Shown: piece by piece, positions 34,914 to 43,915 of the stretch
Layout: every line of letters begins with the position of its first letter
Numbering within the stretch: the first letter of the stretch is position 1
Assembly (NCBI GenBank): GCA_016713235.1
Contig: JADJPN010000002.1
Coordinates: 649,313 to 713,312 of the forward strand
DNA: 64,000 bases
DNA from: Hyphomicrobiales bacterium
GTDB taxonomy: Bacteria; Pseudomonadota; Alphaproteobacteria; Rhizobiales; Xanthobacteraceae
Reading direction: 5' to 3'
Made by a program: the position numbers and the translations under genes
The notes under the pieces: model-generated
The model's database searches: none
What the model saw: the letters and a program-made list of their open reading frames with translations, nothing else
What the model was told of the DNA's origin: nothing

Positions 34914-36960
34914 TTAATCGGAACCTTGGAAAGGTTTTTTTTTTTTTTTTTTTTCCGCCCGACAGTCCAAGCCCGCGCTGTTGCCGCGTGCGAGATCGGT
35001 CTCGATTTCGATGACGCGCTTTTTCGTGAGCAGCGCGCGATAGACCTGCAAGTTTTCGAGCACGCGCAGGATATAAAGCCGCGTTTCCGTGATCGGAATG
35101 CGCTCGATCCAGTCGACGATCGCTTCGGTCTGACCGCCGCGGGGTCGCCGCGTGCATTCATCCATTGCCGGGAGCGGCCGGGGCCGGCGTTGTAGCCGAT
35201 GAAGGTCAGCACATAGGAGCCGTTGAAGCTCTGAATGAGATGGCCGAGCTCGGCGGAGCCCAGCGTTACGTTGTAAACCGGATCGCCCTGAAGCTGATCG
35301 AAGTCGAAGCCAATGCCGAGGCGCCTCGCGATTCCGGCGCCGGTCGGGCGAATGACCTGCATCAAGCCGTATGCGTTCGCAGGAGACACGACATAAGGTT
35401 GAAACTCGCTCTCCTGCCGCGAGATCGCGTAAACGAGTGCCTTCTCGATCTGCGGTCCGAGATGGTCGTAGGTCCGGGATGCCGCTGGTCGGAAAAGCGA
35501 TCGTATCGACCGGGAGTCCACGATCCAGGCCCTGCTTGCCGATGATGACGAGCGCGCGGGCATCCTTATGCGCGCTCGCGATTTCCGCGAGCAGCGCGGC
35601 CGTCGCCCCGGTCGGCGTGCGATCGATCAGGTCGATGTGAACCGGGATCACGAGATCGTCGATGTCGGCTTCATAAAGAAGCTTGAGCGCGCGGGACACG
35701 GGATTGGCGTTGAACTGGTTGCGTTCGGCATCCGAAATCTGCGGCATCGGACGGAAGGGGAGTTCGCGCATATTCAGCTTCGAGCGCGCAAGCTGACCGT
35801 AAAAAACAAGGTGATGGCGGGCGGCGAGCAGATAGGCGGCCTTGCGCCGATCGGATCGTGCAGTGCTTCGGCGGCGCGGCCCCCTGCCAGTAGAGCGCAC
35901 GCGCGATGTAAAAGGGCTGCGATGTGCCGACGTCTTGCACGAAATGCTTCTTCGCGGTTGCCGGGTCCTTGAGATAACGCAGCGCGACCCAGCCGGCGGT
36001 GAAATGGATGTCGGCCTTTAGAATGTCGTTCTCGGGCAGGGCCGCCGCCGCCGCAACGCGATAGGCAAGTTGATACTGCTTGTCGTCCAGGAGCGAGCGC
36101 ACGAGGAAGCGGCGCTCGCGCCACCAGTCGTCCGCGTCCGGGGTATTCGGGGCGATGCGCGGCGCCTGCAGCAGCAGTTCAGCGGCACCTTTGGCATCGT
36201 CACCGCGGCGTTTCAGATAAGCGCGGGCATAGAGATAGCTTGCGTCCTTCTGGAGCGAGGCCGGGACGCCGCTCAACAGCGCGTTCGCATTTCTCGCGCG
36301 CTGCATAGCCGCAATACGCGCGCGGCTGAGCGCGGCGATGTCCTTGCCGGCGCGCTCTGCGCTGCGCTGCGCGGCTTCGAATTTCTCAAGATAGAACAGC
36401 CGGTCCGAGCGGGCCTTGTGGTCCGCATTCGTGAGCAGGCCGCCGTGCTGGCCGATGATCTCCTGCTCGAGCGTCATTGTCATTTCTTCTTCGCGCCAGG
36501 CGCGGCGGATCCACGGTACGGCGTGGGCCTGGTTGCCGACGGCGAGCAGCGCACGGCCGAGCGCAATCATACCCTCGCCGGAAACCGGCTGGGTGTGGCC
36601 GAAATAGGCGAATACTTCCTTTGCGTCGCGCTTTTCGGAGAGCAGCAGGTTTTCCGCGCGGCGGCGAACCAGCGTCATGCTGGGCCAGTTTGGGTTCTTT
36701 CGGATGAAATCGCGGGTCCGCTCGAAACCCACGTCCTTTGGGGTGAGGCGGATCGCGAGCCACATGACAAGCTCGCGCGTGGCGGGGTCGTTGACGCTCG
36801 CGGTCTGCGCGATAGCTTGATTGAAATTGCCGTCCTTGAGGAGGGCGAGGGCTTTCTTCACCGCAGCCGTATCGCCGGGCGACTGCGCATGCGCAGCCGG
36901 TGCGAGCAGGGTCGCGGCAATGAATATGGCTGCAATGACGCGGCCGAATGGCGGTCGCAT
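34914..36960 (-). CDS. slt: Soluble lytic transglycosylase (four frameshifts, A20 tract at 3' end)
   Basis: A periplasmic murein transglycosylase of about 682 residues after repair. It has a signal peptide (IAAIFIAATLLAPAAHAQ), a long superhelical region (residues about 40-480) and a C-terminal catalytic domain with Glu in YAISRQESEFQPYVVSPANA and NAYGLMQVIRPTG. Frame breaks occur at 35880-35884 (one base missing in a C5 run on the plus strand), about 35842 (one missing), about 35472 (one extra) and 35141-35144 (one missing in G4). Near the end a run of 20 A (minus strand) encodes lysines. Four breaks in one gene leave open whether it is truly decayed. Confidence 0.8.
34935..34954. repeat. 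20-base poly(T)/poly(A) tract
   Basis: Twenty consecutive T on the plus strand (A on the minus strand), inside the last codons of slt and 21 bases before the alpha/beta hydrolase ATG. It is far longer than any other homopolymer in this GC-rich window. Confidence 0.95.
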
Positions 36961-37141
36961 CCTGTCTCCTCTTGTCCCGAACCCCCGAAATGGACTGCTT
37001 TGTATGAATCGATGGTTACTGTAGCGATATGGCCCTCGAAAGGCAGCCGAAAAAGGCCGGATTGCCTTCCGTGAGACCCTTTTCCGCGCTATTTCAGGCG
37101 CTTCGCCCTGCCCCTGCCGGGCCCAATCAGGAGTATCTGCC

Positions 37142-38020
37142 GTGAAGTTCCGGGGATCGTTTACCGCTCTCGTCACGCCGTTCAAGAATGGCGGACTCGA
37201 CGAGAAAGCGTTCCGCGATCTTGTCGAATGGCAGATCGCGGAAGGCACGCAAGGGTTGGTGCCGGTCGGCACGACGGGCGAGAGCCCGACGCTTTCGCAT
37301 GACGAACATCACAAGGTCGTCGAGTGGTGCGTCGATCAGGCCAAGGGCCGCGTGCCGGTGATCGCAGGCGCGGGCTCGAACAACACCGTAGAAGCTGTCT
37401 CGCTCGCGAAGCACGCCGAGAAGGCCGGCGCGTCCGCGGTGCTCGTGGTCACGCCGTATTACAACAAGCCCACGCAAGAGGGGATGTATGTGCACTTCAA
37501 GGCGGTGAACGATGCGATCGGGATTCCGATTCTCATTTACAACATCCCGCCGCGCTCGGTGGTCGACATGTCGGTCGATACGATGAAGCGGTTATACGAG
37601 TTGAAGAATATCGCGGGTGTGAAGGATGCGACCGCGAACATCGGCCGCGTTTCGCAGCAGCGTCATGCGCTTGGGCCGGATTTCGTCCAGCTCTCGGGCG
37701 AGGACATGACGGCGCTCGCCTACAATGCCGCGGGCGGGCATGGCTGCATCTCGGTCACTTCAAACGTTGCACCGAAGCTTTGTGCTGAACTGCACAACAC
37801 ATCGCTCTCGGGCGACTATGCGAAGGCGCTGACCGTTCAGGACCGTCTCATTCCGCTGCATGACGCGATCTTCTTCGAGCCTGGCGTTGCCGGCGCGAAG
37901 GCGGGGCTTTCGCTCCTCGGTCGCTGTAACGAGATCGTCCGCTCGCCGCTGGTCCCGGCCTCAGCAAAGGCGAAGGAAGCGATCCGCGGCGCGATGGTGC
38001 AGGCCGGATTGCTGAACTAG
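37142..38020 (+). CDS. dapA: 4-hydroxy-tetrahydrodipicolinate synthase
   Basis: Condenses pyruvate and aspartate semialdehyde in the lysine/diaminopimelate pathway. The 292-residue protein starts with GTG at 37142 (MKFRGSFTALVTPFKNGGLD) and has the family marks PVGTTGESPTLSHDEH, the tyrosine in VVTPYYNKPTQEG, and the Schiff-base lysine in NIAGVKDATAN. smpB follows after eight bases, an order conserved in many alphaproteobacteria. Confidence 0.97.
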   Translation: MKFRGSFTALVTPFKNGGLDEKAFRDLVEWQIAEGTQGLVPVGTTGESPTLSHDEHHKVVEWCVDQAKGRVPVIAGAGSNNTVEAVSLAKHAEKAGASAVLVVTPYYNKPTQEGMYVHFKAVNDAIGIPILIYNIPPRSVVDMSVDTMKRLYELKNIAGVKDATANIGRVSQQRHALGPDFVQLSGEDMTALAYNAAGGHGCISVTSNVAPKLCAELHNTSLSGDYAKALTVQDRLIPLHDAIFFEPGVAGAKAGLSLLGRCNEIVRSPLVPASAKAKEAIRGAMVQAGLLN

Positions 38021-38028
38021 GTCTCGCG

Positions 38029-38502
38029 ATGGCCAAGAAGGCCGAGCCGAAGCTCAAAGTCGCCGCCGACAACCGCAAAGCCCGCTTCAACTACGCCATT
38101 GGCGAGAGTTTCGAGGCGGGCATCGCGCTGACCGGAACGGAGATCAAGTCGCTGCGCAACGGCAAGGCGACGATTGCCGAGTCCTATGCCGATGCGCAGG
38201 ACGGCGAGATATGGCTCGTGAACTCCAATATTCCGGAATACCTGCAGGCGAACCGCAACAATCACGCCCCCAAGCGGCCGCGAAAGCTGCTTTTGCACAA
38301 GCGGCAGATCAACAAACTCGTAGGCGCAGTCGAGCGGGAGGGCATGACCATCGTGCCGCTCAAGATTTACTTCAATCCGCGCGGCATGGCGAAGGTCGAG
38401 ATCGCGCTCGCCAAAGGCAAGAAGCTGCACGACAAGCGTGAGTCCGACAAGAAGCGCGACTGGCAGCGCGAGCGCGGCCGCGTGATGCGCGATAAGGGTT
38501 AA
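38029..38502 (+). CDS. smpB: SsrA-binding protein SmpB
   Basis: Binds tmRNA and is required for trans-translation. The 157-residue product has DNRKARFNYAIGESFEAGI, LTGTEIKSLRNGKATIAESY, and LLLHKRQINKL with the basic tail KRESDKKRDWQRERGRVMRD. The tmRNA gene itself is not in this window. Its stop overlaps the convergent uracil-DNA glycosylase stop by four bases. Confidence 0.97.
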   Translation: MAKKAEPKLKVAADNRKARFNYAIGESFEAGIALTGTEIKSLRNGKATIAESYADAQDGEIWLVNSNIPEYLQANRNNHAPKRPRKLLLHKRQINKLVGAVEREGMTIVPLKIYFNPRGMAKVEIALAKGKKLHDKRESDKKRDWQRERGRVMRDKG

Positions 38503-39155
38503 GCAATCGCGCCGAAGCTCGCGCGCACGTTCGAGAACACTTCGCGGAACATGTCGGGCGTCAGCACGCCGGTGTTCGTGTTGTAGCGCGAGCAATGATA
38601 GCTGTCGAAAAGCCGGACATTTTCGAAATCATGGATCATGCCGTGACCGAACTTGTGCCACGCCATCTTCGCGCCGAGTGCGACCACGACTGAATCATGC
38701 GCGATCTTGCCGAGTGCAACGATGCGCTTCAGGTTCGGCATTTCGTTGAAGGCGCTGGTGAGAAACACGCGGCAGGTTTTGATTTCGTCGCCGGTCGGTT
38801 TGTTTTCCGGCGGCACGCAGCGGACCGCATTGGCGATGCGGGTGTCTATCAACTCTAACGTGTCGTCCGGACGCTCTTCGTAATTGCCTTTGGCGAAGCC
38901 GAACTCTTTGAGCGTCGCGTAGAGCAAATCGCCGGCGTAGTCGCCGGTGAAAGGCCGCCCAGTCTGGTTCGCGCCGTGTAATCCGGGCGCGAGGCCGACG
39001 ATCAAGAGGCGCGCGCTGGCCGGCCCAAAGGAGGGGACCGGAGCGTTATAATAGCCCGGATACTGCTTGCGGTTTGCTTTCCGAAACCCGGCGAGCCGCG
39101 GACAGAGCGGACAATCGCGGCCGGGTTCGGCCAGATTGGCGATCGCCTCGCTCAA
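38499..39155 (-). CDS. Uracil-DNA glycosylase, family 5 (UDGb)-like
   Basis: A 218-residue DNA repair glycosylase. Motif 1 reads GLAPGLHGANQTGRPFTGDY, typical of family 5 enzymes (UDGb) that lack the usual polar catalytic residue. Iron-sulfur cysteines fit CPLCPRL near the N-terminus and a further pair around CVPPENKP and TCRVFL; the later motif HCSRYNTNTG matches motif 2. Such enzymes remove uracil and also hypoxanthine. The start overlaps the NYN gene stop by four bases. Confidence 0.9.
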   Translation of the reverse strand: MSEAIANLAEPGRDCPLCPRLAGFRKANRKQYPGYYNAPVPSFGPASARLLIVGLAPGLHGANQTGRPFTGDYAGDLLYATLKEFGFAKGNYEERPDDTLELIDTRIANAVRCVPPENKPTGDEIKTCRVFLTSAFNEMPNLKRIVALGKIAHDSVVVALGAKMAWHKFGHGMIHDFENVRLFDSYHCSRYNTNTGVLTPDMFREVFSNVRASFGAIA

Positions 39156-39757
39156 GCGTCCTGCGTTTCGCTGGTAGCCGGGCGTTGCAGGAAGCTCGGC
39201 GCATTCTGCATGCGGGCGGAGCGGTCACCTGGATCGCGGCCGATTTTCTCCGAGAGGTCTTGCAGGTCGATGAAAACATCGGCCTGCCGACGCAGTTCGT
39301 CGGCAATCATCGGTGGTTGGGTGGAGATGGTCGAAATCACGGTCACCCGGACGCCCTTGCGCTGCACCGACTGGACGAGAGGGCGGAAATCGCCATCGCC
39401 GGAGAAGAGTACAATATGGTCGAGGTGGTCGGAAAGTTCCATCACATCGACGGCAAGTTCAAGGTCCATATTCCCCTTGATCTTGCGGCGGCCCATCGCG
39501 TCCGTAAATTCCTTCGCCGGCTTCGTCACCACGGTGTAACCGTTGTAGTCGAGCCAATCGAGGAGCGGGCGGATCGAGGAGTATTCCTGATCTTCGATCA
39601 GGGCCGTGTAATAAAAGGCGCGAAGAAGATTCCCGCGGCTTTGAAACTCCTTGAGCAGGCGCTTGTAGTCGATATCGAAGCCGAGGCTCTTCGTGGTCGC
39701 GTAGAGATTCGCGCCGTCAATAAATAGAGCTGTCTTTTCGGCTACTTGCTGCATCAT
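39152..39757 (-). CDS. NYN domain protein of the LabA/DUF88 family
   Basis: A 201-residue PIN-like (NYN) nuclease-fold protein. Acidic residues expected at the metal site are in ALFIDGANLYATTKSLGFD, KGNMDLELAVDVMEL and LFSGDGDFRPLVQ. The family is thought to process RNA and is widespread in alphaproteobacteria, next to rpoZ-rsh as here. The last 25 residues are polar and variable. It overlaps the UDG gene, so the two are co-transcribed. Confidence 0.92.
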   Translation of the reverse strand: MMQQVAEKTALFIDGANLYATTKSLGFDIDYKRLLKEFQSRGNLLRAFYYTALIEDQEYSSIRPLLDWLDYNGYTVVTKPAKEFTDAMGRRKIKGNMDLELAVDVMELSDHLDHIVLFSGDGDFRPLVQSVQRKGVRVTVISTISTQPPMIADELRRQADVFIDLQDLSEKIGRDPGDRSARMQNAPSFLQRPATSETQDA

Positions 39758-39986
39758 TCAATCCTGCAATTGCGGCCCATTGGGCGGGGCCCCCGGGACT
39801 CCAAAAGGTGTTTGGTCTGCCCGTTCCTCGAAATAGCCGGGCCAGCACTGGCTAGCAGCCTATTGCGGCGAGAGGAAAGCACTCGCAACGGGCATTTCGA
39901 CGCGCTGGCTACTACTGCTTGCATCCGGCGCATGACTGGCGCTATACGAACCTGAATCCAGACATACCTCGATTGGAGCCACGCCG

Positions 39987-40367
39987 ATGGCACGCGTCAC
40001 GGTTGAAGATTGCATCGATAAGGTTGAAAACCGCTTCGACCTCGTCCTTCTCGCGAGCCATCGCGCCCGCATGATTTCGTCGGGCGCGTCGATTACGGTT
40101 GATCGCGACAACGACAAGAACCCGGTCGTGGCGCTCCGTGAGGTCGCCGAAGAGACCGTATCGCCTGGCGATCTAAAGGAAGACCTGATCCACTCGCTCC
40201 AGAAGTACACCGAAGTGGACGAGCCGGAGCCCGAGGCAGTGCCGATGATCCCGGGTACGGGCGGCTCGGATGACAACGCCGTCATGGACCGTATGAGCGA
40301 GGAAGAGCTGCTCGCCGGCCTCCAGGGCCTGGTTCCGCCGGAACAGACCGAAGAAGACGAAGGCTAA
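39987..40367 (+). CDS. rpoZ: RNA polymerase omega subunit
   Basis: A 126-residue omega subunit that stabilises beta-prime and forms part of a ppGpp site in many bacteria. It starts MARVTVEDCIDKVENRFDLV, with LLASHRARMISSGAS and KNPVVALREVAEETV, and has the acidic C-terminal tail usual in this group. It directly precedes rsh, the ppGpp synthetase/hydrolase gene. Confidence 0.97.
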   Translation: MARVTVEDCIDKVENRFDLVLLASHRARMISSGASITVDRDNDKNPVVALREVAEETVSPGDLKEDLIHSLQKYTEVDEPEPEAVPMIPGTGGSDDNAVMDRMSEEELLAGLQGLVPPEQTEEDEG

Positions 40368-40406
40368 GCGTCTAAAACCGTTAGCCTATTTCGCTCTGGC
40401 TATTCG

Positions 40407-40458
40407 CCGGGCGGCTCTCCGAATGCTATTTTGCCGCCCGGTCCCCAGATTCTGGGGA
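40407..40458 (+). promoter_or_regulatory. Two inverted repeats in the leader of rsh
   Basis: CCGGGCGGC (40407-40415) pairs with GCCGCCCGG (40433-40441). It is followed directly by TCCCCAGA-T-TCTGGGGA (40442-40458), a perfect 8+1+8 palindrome ending 14 bases before the rsh ATG. The one-base centre makes the second repeat more likely a protein site than an RNA hairpin. No regulator is known to me. Confidence 0.5.
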
Positions 40459-40472
40459 CACGAGCTCAAGGC

Positions 40473-42683
40473 ATGATGCGCCAGTACGAACTCGTCGACC
40501 GGGTTCGTCGCTATAACCCTGCGACCGACGAGGGGCTGCTCGACAGCGCCTACGTCTACGCCATGAAGGCGCATGGCTCGCAGGTGCGCGCCTCGGGCGA
40601 TCCGTATTTCTCGCACCCGCTGGAAGTCGCTGCGATCCTGACCGATCTCAAGCTCGACGACGCGACCATTGTCGCGGCACTGCTCCATGACACCATCGAG
40701 GACACCAAGGCGACGCGGGCAGAGATCAGCAAGAAGTTCGGCAAGGACATTGCGACCCTGGTCGAGGGTTTAACAAAGATCAAAAAACTCGATCTCGTAT
40801 CGAAGCGTGCGGCACAGGCGGAGAACTTACGGAAACTTCTTCTCGCGATTGCCGACGACGTGCGGGTTCTTCTCGTGAAGCTTGCCGATCGCCTGCACAA
40901 CATGCGGACGCTGAAGTTCGTTCCTGAGGAAAAGCGTAACCGCATTGCCGAGGAAACACTCGATATCTATGCGCCGCTTGCAGGCCGCATGGGCATGCAT
41001 GACATGCGGGAGGAACTCGAAGATCTTTCCTTCCGCCAGTTGCAGCCGGATGTTTTTCGCTCCGTCGAGGGCAGGTTGGCGGCAATCCGCGAAAAGAATG
41101 CGGGTCTGATCAAGGCTATTGAAGAAGAGCTGACTTCCGAGCTTCGCCTCGCGGGCACCAAGGCGAAGGTGCGCGGACGCGAGAAGCGTCCGTATTCGAT
41201 CTGGAGAAAAATGGAGCGCAAGGCGGTCGGCTTCGAGCAATTGTCCGACCTCTATGGTTTTCGTGTCGTCGTCGCGACGGTCGCCGATTGTTATAAGGTG
41301 ATCGGCATCGTGCATACGAAGTGGCCGTTCGTGCCGGGCCGTTTCAAGGATTACATCTCTACGCCCAAGCAAAACGATTATCGTTCGTTGCACACCACGG
41401 TGGTCGGTCCTGGCCGCCAGCGCGTTGAACTGCAAATCCGCACGAACGATATGGAACAGGTCGCGGAATACGGGATCGCGGCGCACGCGTTATATAAGGA
41501 CAGTGACAAGTCGGGCGGGGCTGAGATCCTTCCGCATGACTCGAATGCCTATGCATGGCTTCGCCGCACCATCGAAATGCTGGCGGAGGGTTCGAGCCCG
41601 GAAGAGTTTCTCGAGCATACCAAACTCGAACTGTTCCACGATCAGGTATTTTGCTTCACGCCGAATGGCCGGCTGATTGCGTTGCCGCGCAAGGCGACGC
41701 CGATCGATTTTGCCTATGCGGTTCATACCGATGTCGGCAACAGCGCGATCGGTTGCAAGATCAACGGGCAGGTCGCGCCGCTGGTTTCCGAATTGCAGAC
41801 CGGCGACGAAGTGGAAATCATCCGCTCTGACGCGAAGACACCGCCCGCGGCATGGGACGCGATCGTCATCACCGGTAAGGCGCGCGCTGCAATCCGCCGC
41901 GCAACGCGATCGGCGGTGCGCAAGCAATATACCGGCCTCGGCCGCAAGATGGTGGAGCGGGCGTTTGCGAAAGCGTCGCTGCCATTCTCGGAGGACAAAT
42001 TGCAGGCCGCGCTGCCGCGTCTCGCGCGACCGACCAGCGATGATCTCTTCTCTTCGGTTGGTCGGGGAGAGATCAAGCCCGACGACGTGTTGCGCGCCGT
42101 GGACCCGGAATGGCGCGCCGAGCGCGTGACCGGCGCGAAGGCTCCGAAAAGCGAAGGTGGCTGGTTCGGGTTGCGGCGTGCAAGCTCGCTGAAATTCCGC
42201 ATCCCGGAAAAAGGAAAAGAAGAAAAGTCATCCGCAATTCCGATCCGTGGCATCAATGGCGAACTGCCAGTGCGCTTCGCGCCGAATGGCGGCGCGGTGC
42301 CAGGGGATCGTATTGTCGGCATTCTCAATCCCGGCGAGGGCATTACGATCTACCCGATCCATTCGCCTGCGCTGAAGGAGTTCGACGATCAGCCCGAACG
42401 CTGGCTCGACGTGCGCTGGGACGTGGAGGAAGCGGAGCCGCAGCGTTTTCCGGCGCAGGTTGGAGTGACGGCGAAGAACGAGCCGGGCTCGCTGGCGCAG
42501 GTTGCCTCCGTCATCGGCGAACACGGCGGCAATATCGACAACATTCGCATGGGAAGTAAGTCGCCGGATTTCACGCGCATGGTGATCGATGTCGAGGTTT
42601 TCGATTTGAAACATCTCAATGCCATTATTGCGCAGCTTCGCGCCAAGAAAGTCGTGTCGGCAGCGGAGCGCGTCAATGGTTGA
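40473..42683 (+). CDS. rsh: Bifunctional (p)ppGpp synthetase/hydrolase Rsh
   Basis: Single RelA/SpoT homologue of alphaproteobacteria, 736 residues from the first of two adjacent ATGs at 40473. The HD hydrolase domain (HPLEVAAILTDLKLDD, LLHDTIEDT) is intact, as is the synthetase domain (RGREKRPYSIWRKMERK, YGFRVV), so both activities are expected. A TGS domain (FTPNGRLIALPRKATPIDFA) and a C-terminal ACT domain (VTAKNEPGSLAQVASVIGEH) follow. It makes the stringent-response alarmone and lies between rpoZ and pdxJ. Confidence 0.96.
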   Translation: MMRQYELVDRVRRYNPATDEGLLDSAYVYAMKAHGSQVRASGDPYFSHPLEVAAILTDLKLDDATIVAALLHDTIEDTKATRAEISKKFGKDIATLVEGLTKIKKLDLVSKRAAQAENLRKLLLAIADDVRVLLVKLADRLHNMRTLKFVPEEKRNRIAEETLDIYAPLAGRMGMHDMREELEDLSFRQLQPDVFRSVEGRLAAIREKNAGLIKAIEEELTSELRLAGTKAKVRGREKRPYSIWRKMERKAVGFEQLSDLYGFRVVVATVADCYKVIGIVHTKWPFVPGRFKDYISTPKQNDYRSLHTTVVGPGRQRVELQIRTNDMEQVAEYGIAAHALYKDSDKSGGAEILPHDSNAYAWLRRTIEMLAEGSSPEEFLEHTKLELFHDQVFCFTPNGRLIALPRKATPIDFAYAVHTDVGNSAIGCKINGQVAPLVSELQTGDEVEIIRSDAKTPPAAWDAIVITGKARAAIRRATRSAVRKQYTGLGRKMVERAFAKASLPFSEDKLQAALPRLARPTSDDLFSSVGRGEIKPDDVLRAVDPEWRAERVTGAKAPKSEGGWFGLRRASSLKFRIPEKGKEEKSSAIPIRGINGELPVRFAPNGGAVPGDRIVGILNPGEGITIYPIHSPALKEFDDQPERWLDVRWDVEEAEPQRFPAQVGVTAKNEPGSLAQVASVIGEHGGNIDNIRMGSKSPDFTRMVIDVEVFDLKHLNAIIAQLRAKKVVSAAERVNG

Positions 42684-43440
42684 GCGAATGCCGCTTCGAC
42701 TTGGCGTCAACATTGATCATGTCGCGACGCTTCGTAATGCGCGAGGCGGTTATCATCCTGACCCGATCCGTGCCGCGAGGGCGGCCGTTGCCGCCGGTGC
42801 GCATGGCATCACAGCACATTTGCGCGAAGACCGCCGCCATATTGTCGATCTCGATGTCGAGCGCCTGATGAAAGAAATTGCCGCGCCGCTTAATTTGGAG
42901 ATGGCGGCCACGGACGAGATGGTCGGGATCGCACAACGTTTGACGCCGCACGCGGTTTGTCTTGTCCCGGAAAAGCGCGCTGAGCGCACCACCGAAGGGG
43001 GGCTCGATGTCATTGCAGGCGGGGTAGCGCTCCGCGACGTGGTGAAGACTTTATCGGCGCATAGCCGCGTTTCACTCTTCGTCGCGCCCGAAGTGGCGCA
43101 GATCGAAGCCACGGCAAAGGCTGGCGCGGCGGTGATCGAATTGCACACAGGCACCTGGTGCGAAGCGGTCATACACGACGACGAGAAGGGTTCGCTCGAC
43201 GAATTCAAGCGTCTCGTTGCCGGCGCGCAACTCGCAGCTTCGCTCGGGCTGGAAGTTCATGCGGGCCATGGGCTCGACTTCGAAACGGCGGAATTAATTT
43301 CGACGCTTCCTGAAATCGCCGAACTCAACATCGGTCACTATATGATGGGCGAGGCCGTGTTCACCGGTATGGACGCTGTGATCAAGAACATGCTGGCCGC
43401 GATGGCGCGTGGCCGCGCACGCGTCGGGGTTCCCGGATGA
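42676..43440 (+). CDS. pdxJ: Pyridoxine 5'-phosphate synthase
   Basis: Closes the pyridoxine ring from deoxyxylulose phosphate and aminoacetone phosphate. The TIM-barrel protein has RLGVNIDHVATLRNARGG, AGAHGITAHLREDRRHI and the catalytic Glu region NLEMAATDEM, ending near AELNIGHYMMGEAVF. Two starts are possible: ATG at 42676 overlaps the rsh stop, and ATG at 42688 begins MPLRLGVNIDH. The first gives 254 residues. acpS overlaps its end. Confidence 0.96.
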   Translation: MVERMPLRLGVNIDHVATLRNARGGYHPDPIRAARAAVAAGAHGITAHLREDRRHIVDLDVERLMKEIAAPLNLEMAATDEMVGIAQRLTPHAVCLVPEKRAERTTEGGLDVIAGGVALRDVVKTLSAHSRVSLFVAPEVAQIEATAKAGAAVIELHTGTWCEAVIHDDEKGSLDEFKRLVAGAQLAASLGLEVHAGHGLDFETAELISTLPEIAELNIGHYMMGEAVFTGMDAVIKNMLAAMARGRARVGVPG

Positions 43441-43844
43441 TCATCGGCATGGGCTCGGATCTGTGTGACGTGCGGCGGATCGAAAAGTCCATCGCGCGTT
43501 TTGGCGAGCGCTTTCTCAACAGAGTTTTTACGCCGAAGGAACGGGAGCGCTCGGAACGGCGCAAGCGTTCGGTGGAATCCTACGCCAAGCGCTTTGCTGC
43601 CAAGGAGGCCTGCGCCAAGGCGCTCGGCACCGGCTTCCGGGCGGGTGTGTTTTTCCGTGACCTTGGTGTTGTAAACCTGCCTTCGGGCAAGCCGACCATG
43701 CGGCTTACCGGCGGCGCATTGGCGCGGCTGAACGCCCTGATTCCGTCGGGTTTCGAGCCGCAGATCGACCTCACCATCACCGACGAGGGACCGTTGGCGC
43801 AAGCCATCGTTATTATATCCGCGGTCCCGAAAGCCTCCCGTTAG
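43437..43844 (+). CDS. acpS: Holo-[acyl-carrier-protein] synthase
   Basis: Transfers 4'-phosphopantetheine to acyl carrier protein. The 135-residue product starts MIIGMGSDLCDVRRIEKSI with the metal-binding Asp, and has RFAAKEACAKALGTGF with the Glu/Lys pair and NLPSGKPTMRLTGGA. Overlap with pdxJ is ATGA. Confidence 0.96.
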   Translation: MIIGMGSDLCDVRRIEKSIARFGERFLNRVFTPKERERSERRKRSVESYAKRFAAKEACAKALGTGFRAGVFFRDLGVVNLPSGKPTMRLTGGALARLNALIPSGFEPQIDLTITDEGPLAQAIVIISAVPKASR

Positions 43845-43915
43845 CCGCATTGCCTCGCTTAGGCCCCCCGTCTATACGGGCGCGGCCTAATAATTCCCGG
43901 AGAAATGTTCAGCAC

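Noticed and set aside
34935..34954. Poly(T) as part of an intrinsic terminator
   Set aside because: No stable stem lies directly before it in either direction, and the adjacent genes read through it.
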